Shown: positions 41,509 through 49,622 of the stretch, one piece after another
Numbering within the stretch: position 1 is the first letter of the stretch
Layout: the number at the start of each line of letters is the position of its first letter
Assembly (NCBI GenBank): GCA_963721345.1
Contig: CAVRIT010000001.1
Span: forward strand, 2,170,001 to 2,234,000
Length of the DNA: 64,000 nt
Origin: JACDAN01 sp963721345
GTDB taxonomy: Bacteria; Actinomycetota; Thermoleophilia; Gaiellales; Gaiellaceae
Reading direction: 5' to 3'
The notes under the pieces: generated by a model
Told to the model about the DNA's origin: nothing
Database searches by the model: none
The model's input: only the letters and a program-made list of their open reading frames with translations
Made by a program: the position numbers and the translations under genes

Positions 41509-42651
41509 CTAGCGCAGCTTCTGGAACGCGCGGTAGGCCGGCTTACGACGGCCGGTCGCCGAGACCACGCCCGACTGCCAGCCCGAGAGGCGACGCTCGT
41601 CTCGGATCAGGAACCAGACGAGCATGTCGACCCGCTTCGTCGCGCGCGCGACCTTGACCGCCTCGTGGACGTAGCGCGCCTGCGCCGAGTAGCGGACGCC
41701 GAAAGCTCGATCGGGCGGCCTGGTCTGGTAGCCGTACTCGGTGATCCAGAGCCGCTTCGGGCCGAAGAGGCTGTCGACCCGCGCGATCAGGCTCCGGATG
41801 TTCCCGAGCGTGACGGCCTTCTTCGAGGTCGGGACGGTGGTCGGGCGCTCGAAGCGGTTCCCGGAGTACGGGTGGTGGGCGTAGGCGTCGAAGCGCTTCA
41901 GGCCGGCTCGGCGCAGCCACGTCACGAACACGAGCGGTGACGTCGAAGGGCGCTTGCTCCGCGGAGCGTCGTTGCCGCGCGGGCCGGTCGCGCCGCAGGC
42001 CACCTTCTCGCCGCGGATCCGCGTCGAGTGGACGCCGACCCAGACGGCCGAGCAGATCTTCGCGTAGTCGAACGCGCTCTGCGGGCGCCACTTCTGCTTG
42101 ACCATCTTCCACTGCGGCTTCAGGAACACCGGGTTGTTCGGCTCGTTCCAGGCCAGCCAGTGGCGGATTGCCGGAAGGGCGCGCGTGCCCGTCTTGTAGG
42201 TCCCGCTGTAGCGCTTCGCCGCTGCGTGAGAGAACAGGCGGAGGTCGACGACTCGGCGCGGCAGGCGGTTCCGGGCAGGGCCCGCCCAGCGCGGGGTGCC
42301 GTAGATCGTCGCGAGCACGCGAACCTTGTTCCGCGCCGCTTCGCTGACGACGTGATCGACGCTGCTCCAGTTGTACGCAGGATCGGCCGGGTTCGCCGGC
42401 GCCTTCGGGCGGCGGCGCGCGACGGTCGACCAGTCGATCGTGATCCGGACGACGCCGGCCCGCAGGCTCCGGAGCTGCGTGAACGCCCACGGCGTGCGGC
42501 CGAAGACCTGGGCGTCGTCGTAGAACCCGACGAGCATCCCCGAGCGAAGGACTTGGTACTTCGCCGGCTTTGCGGTGGAAGCGCTCGTCGTCGCGGCGAC
42601 GGCGGCAGCCGAGACCAAGATCAGGCCGATGAGAAATAGTCGTTTCAACAT
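41509..42651 (-). CDS. Secreted glycoside hydrolase-like (TIM-barrel) protein
   Basis: A 380-residue exported protein. After a signal peptide (LFLIGLILVSAAAVAATTSA) comes a (beta/alpha)8-type sequence of clan GH-A. The acid/base Glu lies in WLAWNEPN (Glu170), and the nucleophile is in LWITEYGYQT (Glu305); DAYAHHPYSG lies between. It resembles GH39/GH5-type proteins, but the sugar substrate cannot be inferred. ATG 42651 follows a weak ribosome site. Its upstream region is a long structured noncoding stretch. Confidence 0.85.
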   Translation of the reverse strand: MLKRLFLIGLILVSAAAVAATTSASTAKPAKYQVLRSGMLVGFYDDAQVFGRTPWAFTQLRSLRAGVVRITIDWSTVARRRPKAPANPADPAYNWSSVDHVVSEAARNKVRVLATIYGTPRWAGPARNRLPRRVVDLRLFSHAAAKRYSGTYKTGTRALPAIRHWLAWNEPNNPVFLKPQWKMVKQKWRPQSAFDYAKICSAVWVGVHSTRIRGEKVACGATGPRGNDAPRSKRPSTSPLVFVTWLRRAGLKRFDAYAHHPYSGNRFERPTTVPTSKKAVTLGNIRSLIARVDSLFGPKRLWITEYGYQTRPPDRAFGVRYSAQARYVHEAVKVARATKRVDMLVWFLIRDERRLSGWQSGVVSATGRRKPAYRAFQKLR

Positions 42652-42819
42652 AGGTTCGATACCCCACGCTAGCCGCGGTCCAACGGCCCGAACCGGATGC
42701 TTACGAACGTTTTACGGCGCGTATGCGGCCGGACGCACGAAAATCGTCAGGGCCGCAAATAGCGAAGAGTTCGTCTCCGGGGAGGGGTTGATTCCCGCCC
42801 CTCCTGCCCCTAGTGTCAC

Positions 42820-42980
42820 GCCTGCGTCGAGCACGGGACGCGAGTAGAGCGAAGTCGATCCCGGCGGCCGTAGCCGCAAGGCGAAAGTCAGCGGGATCGA
42901 TGGACAAAAGCGTTACCGGCTCGACGAACGTTCTGCCACCGGAGGTGCCCTCGGGCATAGTCGGTGGCAGAACTTTTTTT
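42820..42980 (+). ncRNA. Possible structured RNA ending at a strong terminator
   Basis: A rho-independent terminator with seven Ts lies on the plus strand although no plus-strand gene precedes it; the previous plus gene (rtcB) ended 1.4 kb earlier with an opposite gene in between. Just upstream a closed stem (42856-42863 with 42893-42900) contains a smaller hairpin and a purine-rich loop. This is what an sRNA or attenuating riboswitch would look like. The 5' end is a guess and no known family is recognised. Confidence 0.4.
42930..42980 (+). terminator. Strong rho-independent terminator
   Basis: GTTCTGCCACCG (42930-42941) pairs perfectly with CGGTGGCAGAAC (42962-42973), with an inner GCCC/GGGC stem in the loop, and is followed at once by TTTTTTT (42974-42980). 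It is by far the clearest intrinsic terminator of the window. Confidence 0.85.
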
Positions 42981-43220
42981 GGTCCGGCGCGGCGCTGCCG
43001 CGCTGACTCGCCGAAAGTCTCGCGACTTTCGGCGATCGGATGAAGCACGGGCGCCGGCTTCGCCGGCGCGCGGCCCACTTGCGCTCCGCGAGTTCCCTCT
43101 CTAGGAGCCGACCAGGAGGAACGGGCTGAGCCCGTTCCTCGGCGGATGAGAAGCCGTCGGAGGATTCGGACAGTACGAAAGTGGGGACGCCCTTCCCTAG
43201 GCCAGGAACAGGGAGGATCA

Positions 43221-44174
43221 ATGCGCAAGCTTCTCCTCGCCGCCGGCCTCGCGAGCATCTTGCTCGTCTCGGGCGCGAGCGTCGCGGCGGCGAACTCATC
43301 GGAAACGAACTCTGATTCGCCGGTCGGCACCCTCGACCAGCCGCGCCCCGCGTGGCTGACGGGCGAGCTCGAGGCGAAGATCGTCGCCGCGGGCCCGAAA
43401 GGCCTCGAGGTCGACCTCGGGCCGAAGCCGCTCGCGGCGCTCGAGCCGAACTGCCTCGGCACGGCGCCGCCCTACGCAGGGACGGACGGCGTCTCGGTCA
43501 CAGCCGTAAGCGCCGGGACCTGCATGGTCTCGCCGAGCGGCTGCACCATGAGCTTCGTCTTCACCGACGGCGCGTCCAAGTACATCGGCACAGCGGGACA
43601 CTGCGCCGGGAACGGCAGGACCGTGATCGCCCAGGTCGGCGTCCGCGTCGACCCGACGGACAGCGTGGTCGTCATGCTCGCCGCGATCGGCAACGTCGTG
43701 AAGAGCTGGAACGCCGGGATCGGACGCGACTTCGCGCTCGTGAAGATCAACCCCGGATTCAAAGTCGTGCCGGGGATGGCCGGTGCGCTTGGACCGACCG
43801 GTGTGCTCTGCCTCGATCCGGTCGGCCAGCCCGTCATGCACTACGGGCACGGCTACATCTTTGCCGTCGAGCAGGGGAACGTGAAGTTCGGCGAGGTCAT
43901 CCCCGACCTCACGCTGCTGTTCCCCTTCGCGAGCCCGAACGGCTACAACTGGGTCGGCTACGGCCTCCCGGGTGACTCGGGCAGCGGCGTCATGAACGAC
44001 GCCGGTCTGGCGGTCGGGAACCTCTCGCACGGAATCGGCATCGCAGGTGTCCCGGTGCCCGGCCTGAGCATGGGCACGGACATCCAGGGGATCTTCAACC
44101 TGATCGGAGCGGGCTACAGCCTCGTCACCGTCGACGGGCGCTCCGCCAACTGCGCAAAGCCGCTCGGCATCTAG
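43221..44174 (+). CDS. Secreted trypsin-like serine protease
   Basis: A 317-residue exported protein. A signal peptide (RKLLLAAGLASILLVSGASVAAA) and a propeptide-like segment precede the protease domain. The catalytic triad is visible as GTAGHCAG (His), GRDFALVKI (Asp) and LPGDSGSGVMND (Ser). The Cys-rich start CMVSPSGCTMSF and late Cys suggest disulfides. Chymotrypsin-fold proteases of this type occur in soil actinobacteria; substrate unknown. ATG 43221 has GGGAGG 5 nt upstream. The hairpin-rich 5' region may regulate it. The terminator-like stem 44189-44221 follows. Confidence 0.88.
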   Translation: MRKLLLAAGLASILLVSGASVAAANSSETNSDSPVGTLDQPRPAWLTGELEAKIVAAGPKGLEVDLGPKPLAALEPNCLGTAPPYAGTDGVSVTAVSAGTCMVSPSGCTMSFVFTDGASKYIGTAGHCAGNGRTVIAQVGVRVDPTDSVVVMLAAIGNVVKSWNAGIGRDFALVKINPGFKVVPGMAGALGPTGVLCLDPVGQPVMHYGHGYIFAVEQGNVKFGEVIPDLTLLFPFASPNGYNWVGYGLPGDSGSGVMNDAGLAVGNLSHGIGIAGVPVPGLSMGTDIQGIFNLIGAGYSLVTVDGRSANCAKPLGI

Positions 44175-44188
44175 GAGAACCGGCGTAG

Positions 44189-44221
44189 GGCCCCGGCCGC
44201 CGCGATCCGGCCGCCGGGGCC
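44189..44221 (+). terminator. Terminator-like hairpin after the protease gene
   Basis: GGCCCCGGC (44189-44197) and GCCGGGGCC (44213-44221) form a 9-bp GC stem 14 nt after the protease stop. No T run follows, so termination efficiency is uncertain. Confidence 0.45.
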
Positions 44222-44245
44222 GCTCGCCCTGCGATCATCTGCGGC

Positions 44246-44932
44246 GTGAAGCTGGAAGACGCGGTTCCGGCTGCGCCTCGCTGGCGCCGGCGCTACACGG
44301 CTCCGACCGGGCAGTACGTCGCGACCTACGCGACGCCCTGGCGGCGCGCCGCCGGCGCGGTGGTCGACTGGGGGCTCTGTTACGCCCTCTTCATCTTCGC
44401 CTCGATCCCGCTCGGCATGATCCAGAACGTCGGCCGGATCTCGTGGGAGGAGGGGGACTTCGGCGGCGCCCCCGGTCGCATCGTCTTCCACGTTGCGCAG
44501 GTCCTGACGGTCGTGCCAATCCTCGCCTACTGGACCTTCCTGCTTCCGACCAGCCAGACCTACGGCATGCGTGTGATGGGGCTGCGAATGGTGGGGCTGA
44601 AGACGGGCCGCGGCATCTCGCGCCTGCGAGCCGGCGCGCGCGGCGCCGTCGCGACGGTCTTCGCGATCGCCACCTACGCCGTCTTCCTGGATTCGACGAA
44701 GTTCGACAAGGGCGAAGAGCACCTGAGCACCCGCACCGAGCAGATGCTGGACGCGAGTTACGTCCTCTTCGCGATCGGCTGCTTCTCGGTTGCCGTGATG
44801 ACACTCAGCCCGACGCGCCGAAGCCTCTTCGACCGTGTGTTCGGGACGGCGACGCTCGACGAGCTCGAGGCCGTCACGCCGCAGCGCCGTGGGCCGTGGG
44901 GCCCGCTCGACGCGTTCGATACTTCTCGTTAG
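44246..44932 (+). CDS. RDD-family membrane protein
   Basis: A 228-residue membrane protein with four hydrophobic segments. The RDD-type opening is TPWRRAAGAVVDWGLCYALF and the second signature is SQTYGMRVMGLRMVGLKTGR, with the final Asp motif in TRRSLFDRVFGTATLD. The family has been linked to ion transport in some bacteria but is mostly uncharacterised. The GTG start at 44246 lies 72 bp after the protease. The gene is followed by the VOC gene after 14 bp. Confidence 0.87.
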   Translation: MKLEDAVPAAPRWRRRYTAPTGQYVATYATPWRRAAGAVVDWGLCYALFIFASIPLGMIQNVGRISWEEGDFGGAPGRIVFHVAQVLTVVPILAYWTFLLPTSQTYGMRVMGLRMVGLKTGRGISRLRAGARGAVATVFAIATYAVFLDSTKFDKGEEHLSTRTEQMLDASYVLFAIGCFSVAVMTLSPTRRSLFDRVFGTATLDELEAVTPQRRGPWGPLDAFDTSR

Positions 44933-44946
44933 GTGACCCGTCCCTG

Positions 44947-45660
44947 ATGTTCGACCACGTCACGATCCGCGTCTCCAACCTTGGAGAGTCCGAGAAGCTC
45001 TACCGCTCGCTGTTGGACGTGCTCGGCATCGAGCAGACCTCGGACGGCGAGTGGGACGACTTCTCGATGGCGCAGGCGGACGAGGAGGACCCGGTCACCC
45101 GCCGGCTGCACGTCGGGTTCGTCGCCCCGTCGCGTGAGCTCGTCGACGAGTTCTGGCGGGTCGGCACCGAGGCGGGCTTCCGCGACGACGGCCCGCCGGG
45201 GACGCGGCCTCAGTACAGCGACGACTACTACGGCGCGTTCCTCCTCGATCCCGACGGGAACAGCGTCGAGGCGGTCCATCACGGCGCGATGCGCGAGGAC
45301 GGCAACATCGACCACCTCTGGATCCGGGTTGCCGACGTAGCCGCGTCGAAGGCGTTCTACGAGGTCGTTGCGCCGTTCGGCGAGTTCCGGCTGAAGCACG
45401 ACGAGCCTGACCGAGCGCAGTTCGCCGGCTCGAGCGGATCGTTCTCAGTGGTGGCGGGGACCCCGACCGAGCACGTCCACATCGCCTTCCACGCCGACGA
45501 CGACGAGACGGTGCAGGCGTTCCACGACGTCGTGGTCGCTGCGGGCTACCGCGACAACGGGCCGGCGCGAGAGCGGCCGATCTACCACCCCGGCTACTTC
45601 GGCGCCTATGTCCTCGATCCGGACGGGAACAACATCGAGGTCGTCAATCACAACCGCTGA
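44947..45660 (+). CDS. Two-domain VOC (glyoxalase/dioxygenase) protein
   Basis: A 237-residue protein with two vicinal-oxygen-chelate modules. The first has FDHVTIRVSNLGESEKLYRS and YGAFLLDPDGNSVEAVHH; the second has IDHLWIRVADVAASKAFYEV, HVHIAFHADDDE and FGAYVLDPDGNNIEVVNH. His and Glu at the strand ends fit a metal site. The reaction cannot be inferred. The long frame before ATG 44947 overlaps the RDD gene and is not used. Its end overlaps convergent lysA by 13 bp. Confidence 0.9.
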   Translation: MFDHVTIRVSNLGESEKLYRSLLDVLGIEQTSDGEWDDFSMAQADEEDPVTRRLHVGFVAPSRELVDEFWRVGTEAGFRDDGPPGTRPQYSDDYYGAFLLDPDGNSVEAVHHGAMREDGNIDHLWIRVADVAASKAFYEVVAPFGEFRLKHDEPDRAQFAGSSGSFSVVAGTPTEHVHIAFHADDDETVQAFHDVVVAAGYRDNGPARERPIYHPGYFGAYVLDPDGNNIEVVNHNR

Positions 45661-46937
45661 GTCTCGAAGGCCAGCAGGTCGTCGACTGTCTCGCGACGCC
45701 GAATCAGTTGCGCCTCGCCGTCGGCGACGAGCACGGCGGCTGGGCGCGGGACGCTGTTGTAGTTCGAGCCCATCCCGAGGGTGTACGCGCCCGTCGCGGG
45801 CACCGCGAGCAGATCGCCGCGCCGTGGCTCCGGCAGCTCGACCCGGTCGATCAGGACGTCGCCGGACTCGCAGTGCTTGCCGCACACGCAGAAGGATCCG
45901 CCCGCCGCCTCATCCGCGCGGTTGGCCAGGAGAGCCGTGTAGCGGGCGCCGTACAGCTGGGGGCGGGGGTTGTCCGACATGCCGCCGTCGATCGCGACGT
46001 ACGTCGTCGACTCGCTCGCCTGCTTGACGACGCCGACGCGGTAGAGCGTCAGCCCTGCGCGGCCGACGAGGGACCGGCCCGGCTCGAGGACGAGCTCGGG
46101 GAACGGCAGGTCGTGCAGCTCCCACGCCTGCCTCAGCCGCGCGAGGAGCGTCTCCACGAAGTGCGCGACGGGAGGCGCGGGCTCGCCCGGCACGTACTGG
46201 ATGCCGAGCCCGCCGCCGAGGTCGATCGTGCTCGGAGTCCAGCCGAGGCGGGCGCGGCACTCCGCGGCGAAGCCCGCGAGCCAGTCCACGGTCATTCGCG
46301 CAGCGCCGAGTTCGAGGAGCTGCGAGCCGATGTGCACGTGGAGACCTGCGACGTCCAGTCCGGCGGCCATGCCGCGCTCGATCGCTTCGAGCGTCTGGTC
46401 AGGCGGGAGGCCGAACTTCGACCCGTGGTGGGCGGTCTTGATCGCGTCGTGCGTCTCGGCGTCGATCCCGGGCGTCGCGCGCACGAGCACGCTCCGAACG
46501 CCGGCCTGCGCCGCCCGCTCGACCTCGTCCAGCGCGTCGATCACGACGAACGCGGCGCCGGCCTCCGCTGCGGCGCGCAGCTCCTCGTCGCTCTTGTTGT
46601 TGCCGTGGACGACGATCCGGCTTCCGGTCAGACCCGCCCGCTGGGCGAACGCGAGCTCGCCGAGGGTGGAGACGTCCGCGCCGAGCCCCTCCTCCGCGAA
46701 GAGACGAAGGAGCGTGAGGTTCTGGAACGCCTTCACGCTGTAGAGTGCGAGCGCGTCCGGCGCAGCCGTGCGGTACGCCCGAGCCTGGCCGAGCAGGGTG
46801 TCCCGGCAGTAGACGACGAGCGGCGTGCCGAACTCCTCGGCGAGCGCCGTGACCGGCAGTCCGCCCAGGTGAAGCTCTCCGTCCTCGACAGCCGCGGTGG
46901 CGGGTAGTACATCCTCGAGCGCGGTGGTCAAGCCCAC
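45648..46937 (-). CDS. lysA: Diaminopimelate decarboxylase
   Basis: A 429-residue PLP enzyme that makes lysine from meso-diaminopimelate. The cofactor Lys lies in ALYSVKAF (Lys69). The alanine-racemase-fold barrel has LHVHIGSQ and DLGGGLGIQY with EPGRSLVG, and the C-terminal domain has CGKHCESGDVLIDRV (active-site Cys) and GAYTLGMGSNYNSVPRP (substrate Tyr). The fold type III pattern is complete. GTG 46937 is 16 bp from the divergent L,D-transpeptidase-like gene, giving a lysine/peptidoglycan-precursor enzyme next to a wall enzyme. Confidence 0.95.
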   Translation of the reverse strand: MGLTTALEDVLPATAAVEDGELHLGGLPVTALAEEFGTPLVVYCRDTLLGQARAYRTAAPDALALYSVKAFQNLTLLRLFAEEGLGADVSTLGELAFAQRAGLTGSRIVVHGNNKSDEELRAAAEAGAAFVVIDALDEVERAAQAGVRSVLVRATPGIDAETHDAIKTAHHGSKFGLPPDQTLEAIERGMAAGLDVAGLHVHIGSQLLELGAARMTVDWLAGFAAECRARLGWTPSTIDLGGGLGIQYVPGEPAPPVAHFVETLLARLRQAWELHDLPFPELVLEPGRSLVGRAGLTLYRVGVVKQASESTTYVAIDGGMSDNPRPQLYGARYTALLANRADEAAGGSFCVCGKHCESGDVLIDRVELPEPRRGDLLAVPATGAYTLGMGSNYNSVPRPAAVLVADGEAQLIRRRETVDDLLAFETQRL

Positions 46938-46953
46938 ACTCTACGATCGGGCC

Positions 46954-47649
46954 GTGCGCGCCTTCCTCGCAGCCGCGTGTCTCTCGCTCGTCTTCGCCGT
47001 TCCTGCCGGTGGGGATTCCTCAAAGTGCGCGTCGAATCTGGCGATGGAGATCGGCGGCCTCGGCCAGGCGCGCCAGCTGGTCACCGTCGAAGCCCCGCGC
47101 TGGAAGACCACCGCAGCGAGGTTGCAGCTGTGGGAGCGCGGCGGGCACTGTTGGGGTGAGGTCGGCGGCCCTCAGACGGCCCGGGTCGGCTGGAACGGAC
47201 TGGCCGAGCAGCGCCGAGAGGGCGACGGGACGACCCCGGCCGGCGTCTTCACGATCGGCCGCGTGATGTACGGCAACGCGCCGAGCCCCGGAGTCCGGTA
47301 CCGCTACCGGCGGCTCGTCTGCGGCGACTGGTGGAACGAAGACCCGAGGTCGCCGACGTACAACACGTTCCAGCACGTGCGTTGCGGGACGCGACCGCCG
47401 TTTCGCACCACGACTCCCGGGCTCTGGCAGGAGAAGCGCGCCTACCGGCACTTCGCGGTGATCGAGTACAACACGCGCCCGGTCGTCCCCGGCCGCGGCT
47501 CGGGGATCTTCCTCCACGCGAAGACCGGGAACTCGACGAACGGCTGCGTCAGCCTGCCGCCGGCGGCGCTAGTCCGCGTGCTGCGGTGGCTCGATCCTGC
47601 GAAGCGGCCGCGGATCGCGATCGGCACCTCTGAGTCACTGCGCGGGTAG
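46954..47649 (+). CDS. Exported L,D-transpeptidase-like (YkuD-type) protein
   Basis: A 231-residue exported protein. The signal peptide (VRAFLAAACLSLVFAVPAGG) is followed by a beta-rich domain with PAGVFTIGRVMYGN, HFAVIEYNTRP and FLHAKTGNSTNGCVSLPPAA, which resembles the catalytic His-x-x-Ser/Thr-x-GC motif of YkuD enzymes (His, Cys in GCVSLP). Such enzymes crosslink peptidoglycan through meso-Dap residues. It starts 16 bp from divergent lysA and its end overlaps the histidine kinase gene by 15 bp. Confidence 0.85.
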   Translation: MRAFLAAACLSLVFAVPAGGDSSKCASNLAMEIGGLGQARQLVTVEAPRWKTTAARLQLWERGGHCWGEVGGPQTARVGWNGLAEQRREGDGTTPAGVFTIGRVMYGNAPSPGVRYRYRRLVCGDWWNEDPRSPTYNTFQHVRCGTRPPFRTTTPGLWQEKRAYRHFAVIEYNTRPVVPGRGSGIFLHAKTGNSTNGCVSLPPAALVRVLRWLDPAKRPRIAIGTSESLRG

Positions 47650-48886
47650 CTCGATCGTCACCGTCGCGCGCTCGGCGTGCGCCCGCCCGCCGTGGGCTCT
47701 CGCGATGGCGTCGACGATCGCCAGCCCGAGACCGGCGCCGCCGCGCTCTCTCGCCGCGTCGCCGCGCGTGAAGCGCTCGAAGGCGGTGGGGAGGAGCTCC
47801 GTGGAGAGCCCCGGGCCCTCGTCGGTGACGCTGAGAGCGACGACGCCGTCGCGGAACGCCGCCTCGATCCGCACGTCGCCCGTCCCGTGCCGTATCGCGT
47901 TGTCGACGAGGTTCCCGAGCGCCTGCTCCAGCCTCAGCCGGTCGCCGAGGACCGACTCGCCGTCTGGCGCGGCGACCGCGATGTCGCGGTCGAACCGGCG
48001 GGCGACGGAATCGAGGAGCTCGCGGAGGACGATCGGCTCGCGCCGCAGCGGGACGCGTCCGTCGTCGAGCCGCGCCAGTACCAATAGGTCTTCGGCGAGG
48101 CGGCTCAGGCGGTCGACTTCCTCCGCCGCGGAATCGAGGGCGGCGCGCAGCTCCTCCGGCGAACGTTCACGACGACGGGCGAGCTCGAGCTCGGCCCGGA
48201 GCAGGGCGAGCGGCGTCCGCAGCTCGTGGCTCGCATCCGCGACGAACTGCCGCTCGCGCTCGATCCCGGACTCGAGCCGTCGGAGCATCTCGTTGAGCGT
48301 CCGTCCGAGCCGGGCGATCTCGTCGTCCGCTTCGGGCAGGGGAAGGCGCTCGCCCGGCGTGTCGGCCGAGATCCGCGCGGCCTGCAGCCGCATCCGCTCG
48401 ACCGGCCTGAGCAGCGCCCCGGCTAGGAGGTAGCCGCCGAGGCCCAGGAGCAGGAGCGCCACGGGGCCCCCGATGAGGAACGCGGCGAGCAGGCTGCCGA
48501 GCGCCTCGTCCCGCTCCTCCAGCGAGGTTCCGACGACGATCGTCGTGTCGTCAGGCCCCTGCGCGGCGAGCAGGCGGTAGGGCCCGTCCTCCAGTCCCTC
48601 GACGTCCGCGATCCGAGAACCCCCGCTCCGCCGGGGAGACGAGCGGCGTGCGGAACCCTTCGACGACCTGGCCGTCGGCGCCGATCACCTGCGTCACCGT
48701 TTCCTCCTCGGTCACGCGGCCGCCCGTCGCGACGGCCTCGGCGTGGGCGCGAAGGCCGGCGGCGATCTGTTCGTCGAGCGAGTTGCGGACCTGGACGTAG
48801 AGGAAGGCTCCGAGCGTTGCGAGCACGATCGCCAGCGCGCCGGCAAAGGCGAGGCTCAGCCGGATGCGGATCGGGACCCTGCTCAT
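47635..48886 (-). CDS. Sensor histidine kinase, apparent frameshift in N-terminal half
   Basis: Two-component kinase. N-terminal helix MSRVPIRIRLSLAFAGALAI starts at ATG 48886, and the sensor loop ends EGFRTPLVSPAERG. The frame then shifts. The second helix, HAMP (LLRPVERMRLQAARIS), H-box (DASHELRTPLALL), N box (LGNLVDNAIRHG) and G boxes (DEGPGLS, GGAGLGLAIV) lie in another frame that ends at 47635. The shift occurs at five Gs (CCCCC, 48620-48624); one G too many would restore a 416-residue kinase. It may be an assembly error or a broken sensor. The start codon overlaps the response-regulator stop (ATGA). Confidence 0.88.
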
Positions 48887-49554
48887 TCCGCGCGCAGCCG
48901 GTAGCCCATCCCGCGCACCGTCTCCAGCGTGGAGCGGCCGAACGGGCGGTCGATCTTCTCGCGCAGGTAGCGGACGTACACGTCGACGACGTTGGATCGG
49001 GGCTCGTAGGCGAAGTCCCACGCGTGCTCGAGCAGGCGGTCCCGCGAGAGGACCTGGTCCGGCCGGTGCATGAACGCCTCGAGCAGCGCGAACTCCTTGG
49101 CGGACAGCTGGATCTCCGTGTCGTCGCGCCAGACACGTCGCGTCGCCGGATCGAGGCGGAGGTCGCCGACTTCGACCACCGCCGGCCGCTCGGCCGCGCC
49201 GCGCCGCGCGAGCGCACGGAGCCTGGCGAGGAGCTCCGAGAACGAGAACGGCTTCGGCAGGTAGTCGTCGGCGCCCGCGTCGAGCCCCGCGACACGGTCC
49301 TCGACGGCGTCGCGCGCGGTGAGCATCAGCACCGGCGACCACACGCCGTCGCGCCGCAGCTGGCGGCAGACCTCGAAGCCGTCGATTCCGGGGAGCATCA
49401 CGTCGAGGACGACGGCGTCGTACTCGACCGCCTGCGCCATCCAGATCGCGTCGTCGCCGTTTCCCGCGACGTCCGCGGCGTGCCCTTCCTCCATCAGCCC
49501 GCGGCGGAGAAGGCTCGCCATCTTGGTGTCGTCTTCGACGACGAGGACGCGCAC
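48883..49554 (-). CDS. OmpR-family response regulator
   Basis: A 223-residue DNA-binding response regulator. The receiver domain has VVEDD, the phosphoacceptor Asp51 in VVLDVMLPGIDG, TARDAVEDR and Lys in LPKPFSFSELLARL. The C-terminal winged helix has LSAKEFALLEAFMHRPDQVL and NVVDVYVRYLREKID. GTG 49554 is the start; the gene lies downstream of a terminator. It is coupled to the histidine kinase by an ATGA overlap. The signal and regulon are unknown. Confidence 0.94.
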   Translation of the reverse strand: MRVLVVEDDTKMASLLRRGLMEEGHAADVAGNGDDAIWMAQAVEYDAVVLDVMLPGIDGFEVCRQLRRDGVWSPVLMLTARDAVEDRVAGLDAGADDYLPKPFSFSELLARLRALARRGAAERPAVVEVGDLRLDPATRRVWRDDTEIQLSAKEFALLEAFMHRPDQVLSRDRLLEHAWDFAYEPRSNVVDVYVRYLREKIDRPFGRSTLETVRGMGYRLRAE

Positions 49555-49592
49555 AAGCTCATTGTGCGCGGCGAGATGAGAGTGAGATGAGA

Positions 49593-49617
49593 AGAGCCCC
49601 GCTCGTGGCGGGGCTCT
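49593..49617 (-). terminator. 10-bp terminator hairpin
   Basis: AGAGCCCCGC (49593-49602) pairs with GCGGGGCTCT (49608-49617), loop TCGTG. It lies 5 nt beyond the stop of the HGD-repeat gene on the minus strand and is followed by a pyrimidine-rich stretch. It separates that gene from the response regulator downstream. Confidence 0.65.
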
Positions 49618-49622
49618 CTCGC

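Larger units (their letters stand above)
42652..43220. other. 569-bp noncoding, hairpin-rich region
   Basis: No credible gene is seen here; the open frames are short, lack ribosome binding sites and have no family features. Instead there is a series of inverted repeats: GGAGGGG/CCCCTCC (42781-42804), TCGATCCC/GGGATCGA (42856-42900) with an inner GCGGC/GCCGC hairpin, a terminator at 42930-42980, CGCCGAAAGTC/GACTTTCGGCG (43009-43034), GCGCCGGC/GCCGGCGC (43051-43069) and GAGGAACGGG/CCCGTTCCTC (43116-43140). The last part is the 5' region of the protease gene, which has GGGAGG 5 nt before ATG 43221. The first part could be an independent RNA. Confidence 0.6.

Noticed and set aside
43150..43215. 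Resemblance to a c-di-GMP-I (GEMM) riboswitch: GAAAGTGGGGACGC upstream of the protease gene
   Set aside because: Only this short stretch matches; the following AAAGCC, second stem and tetraloop receptor are absent, and GGGAGG is simply the ribosome binding site.
42701..43462. 253-codon minus-strand frame in the noncoding region
   Set aside because: No ribosome binding site or domain; it runs through palindromes and into the antisense of the protease gene.
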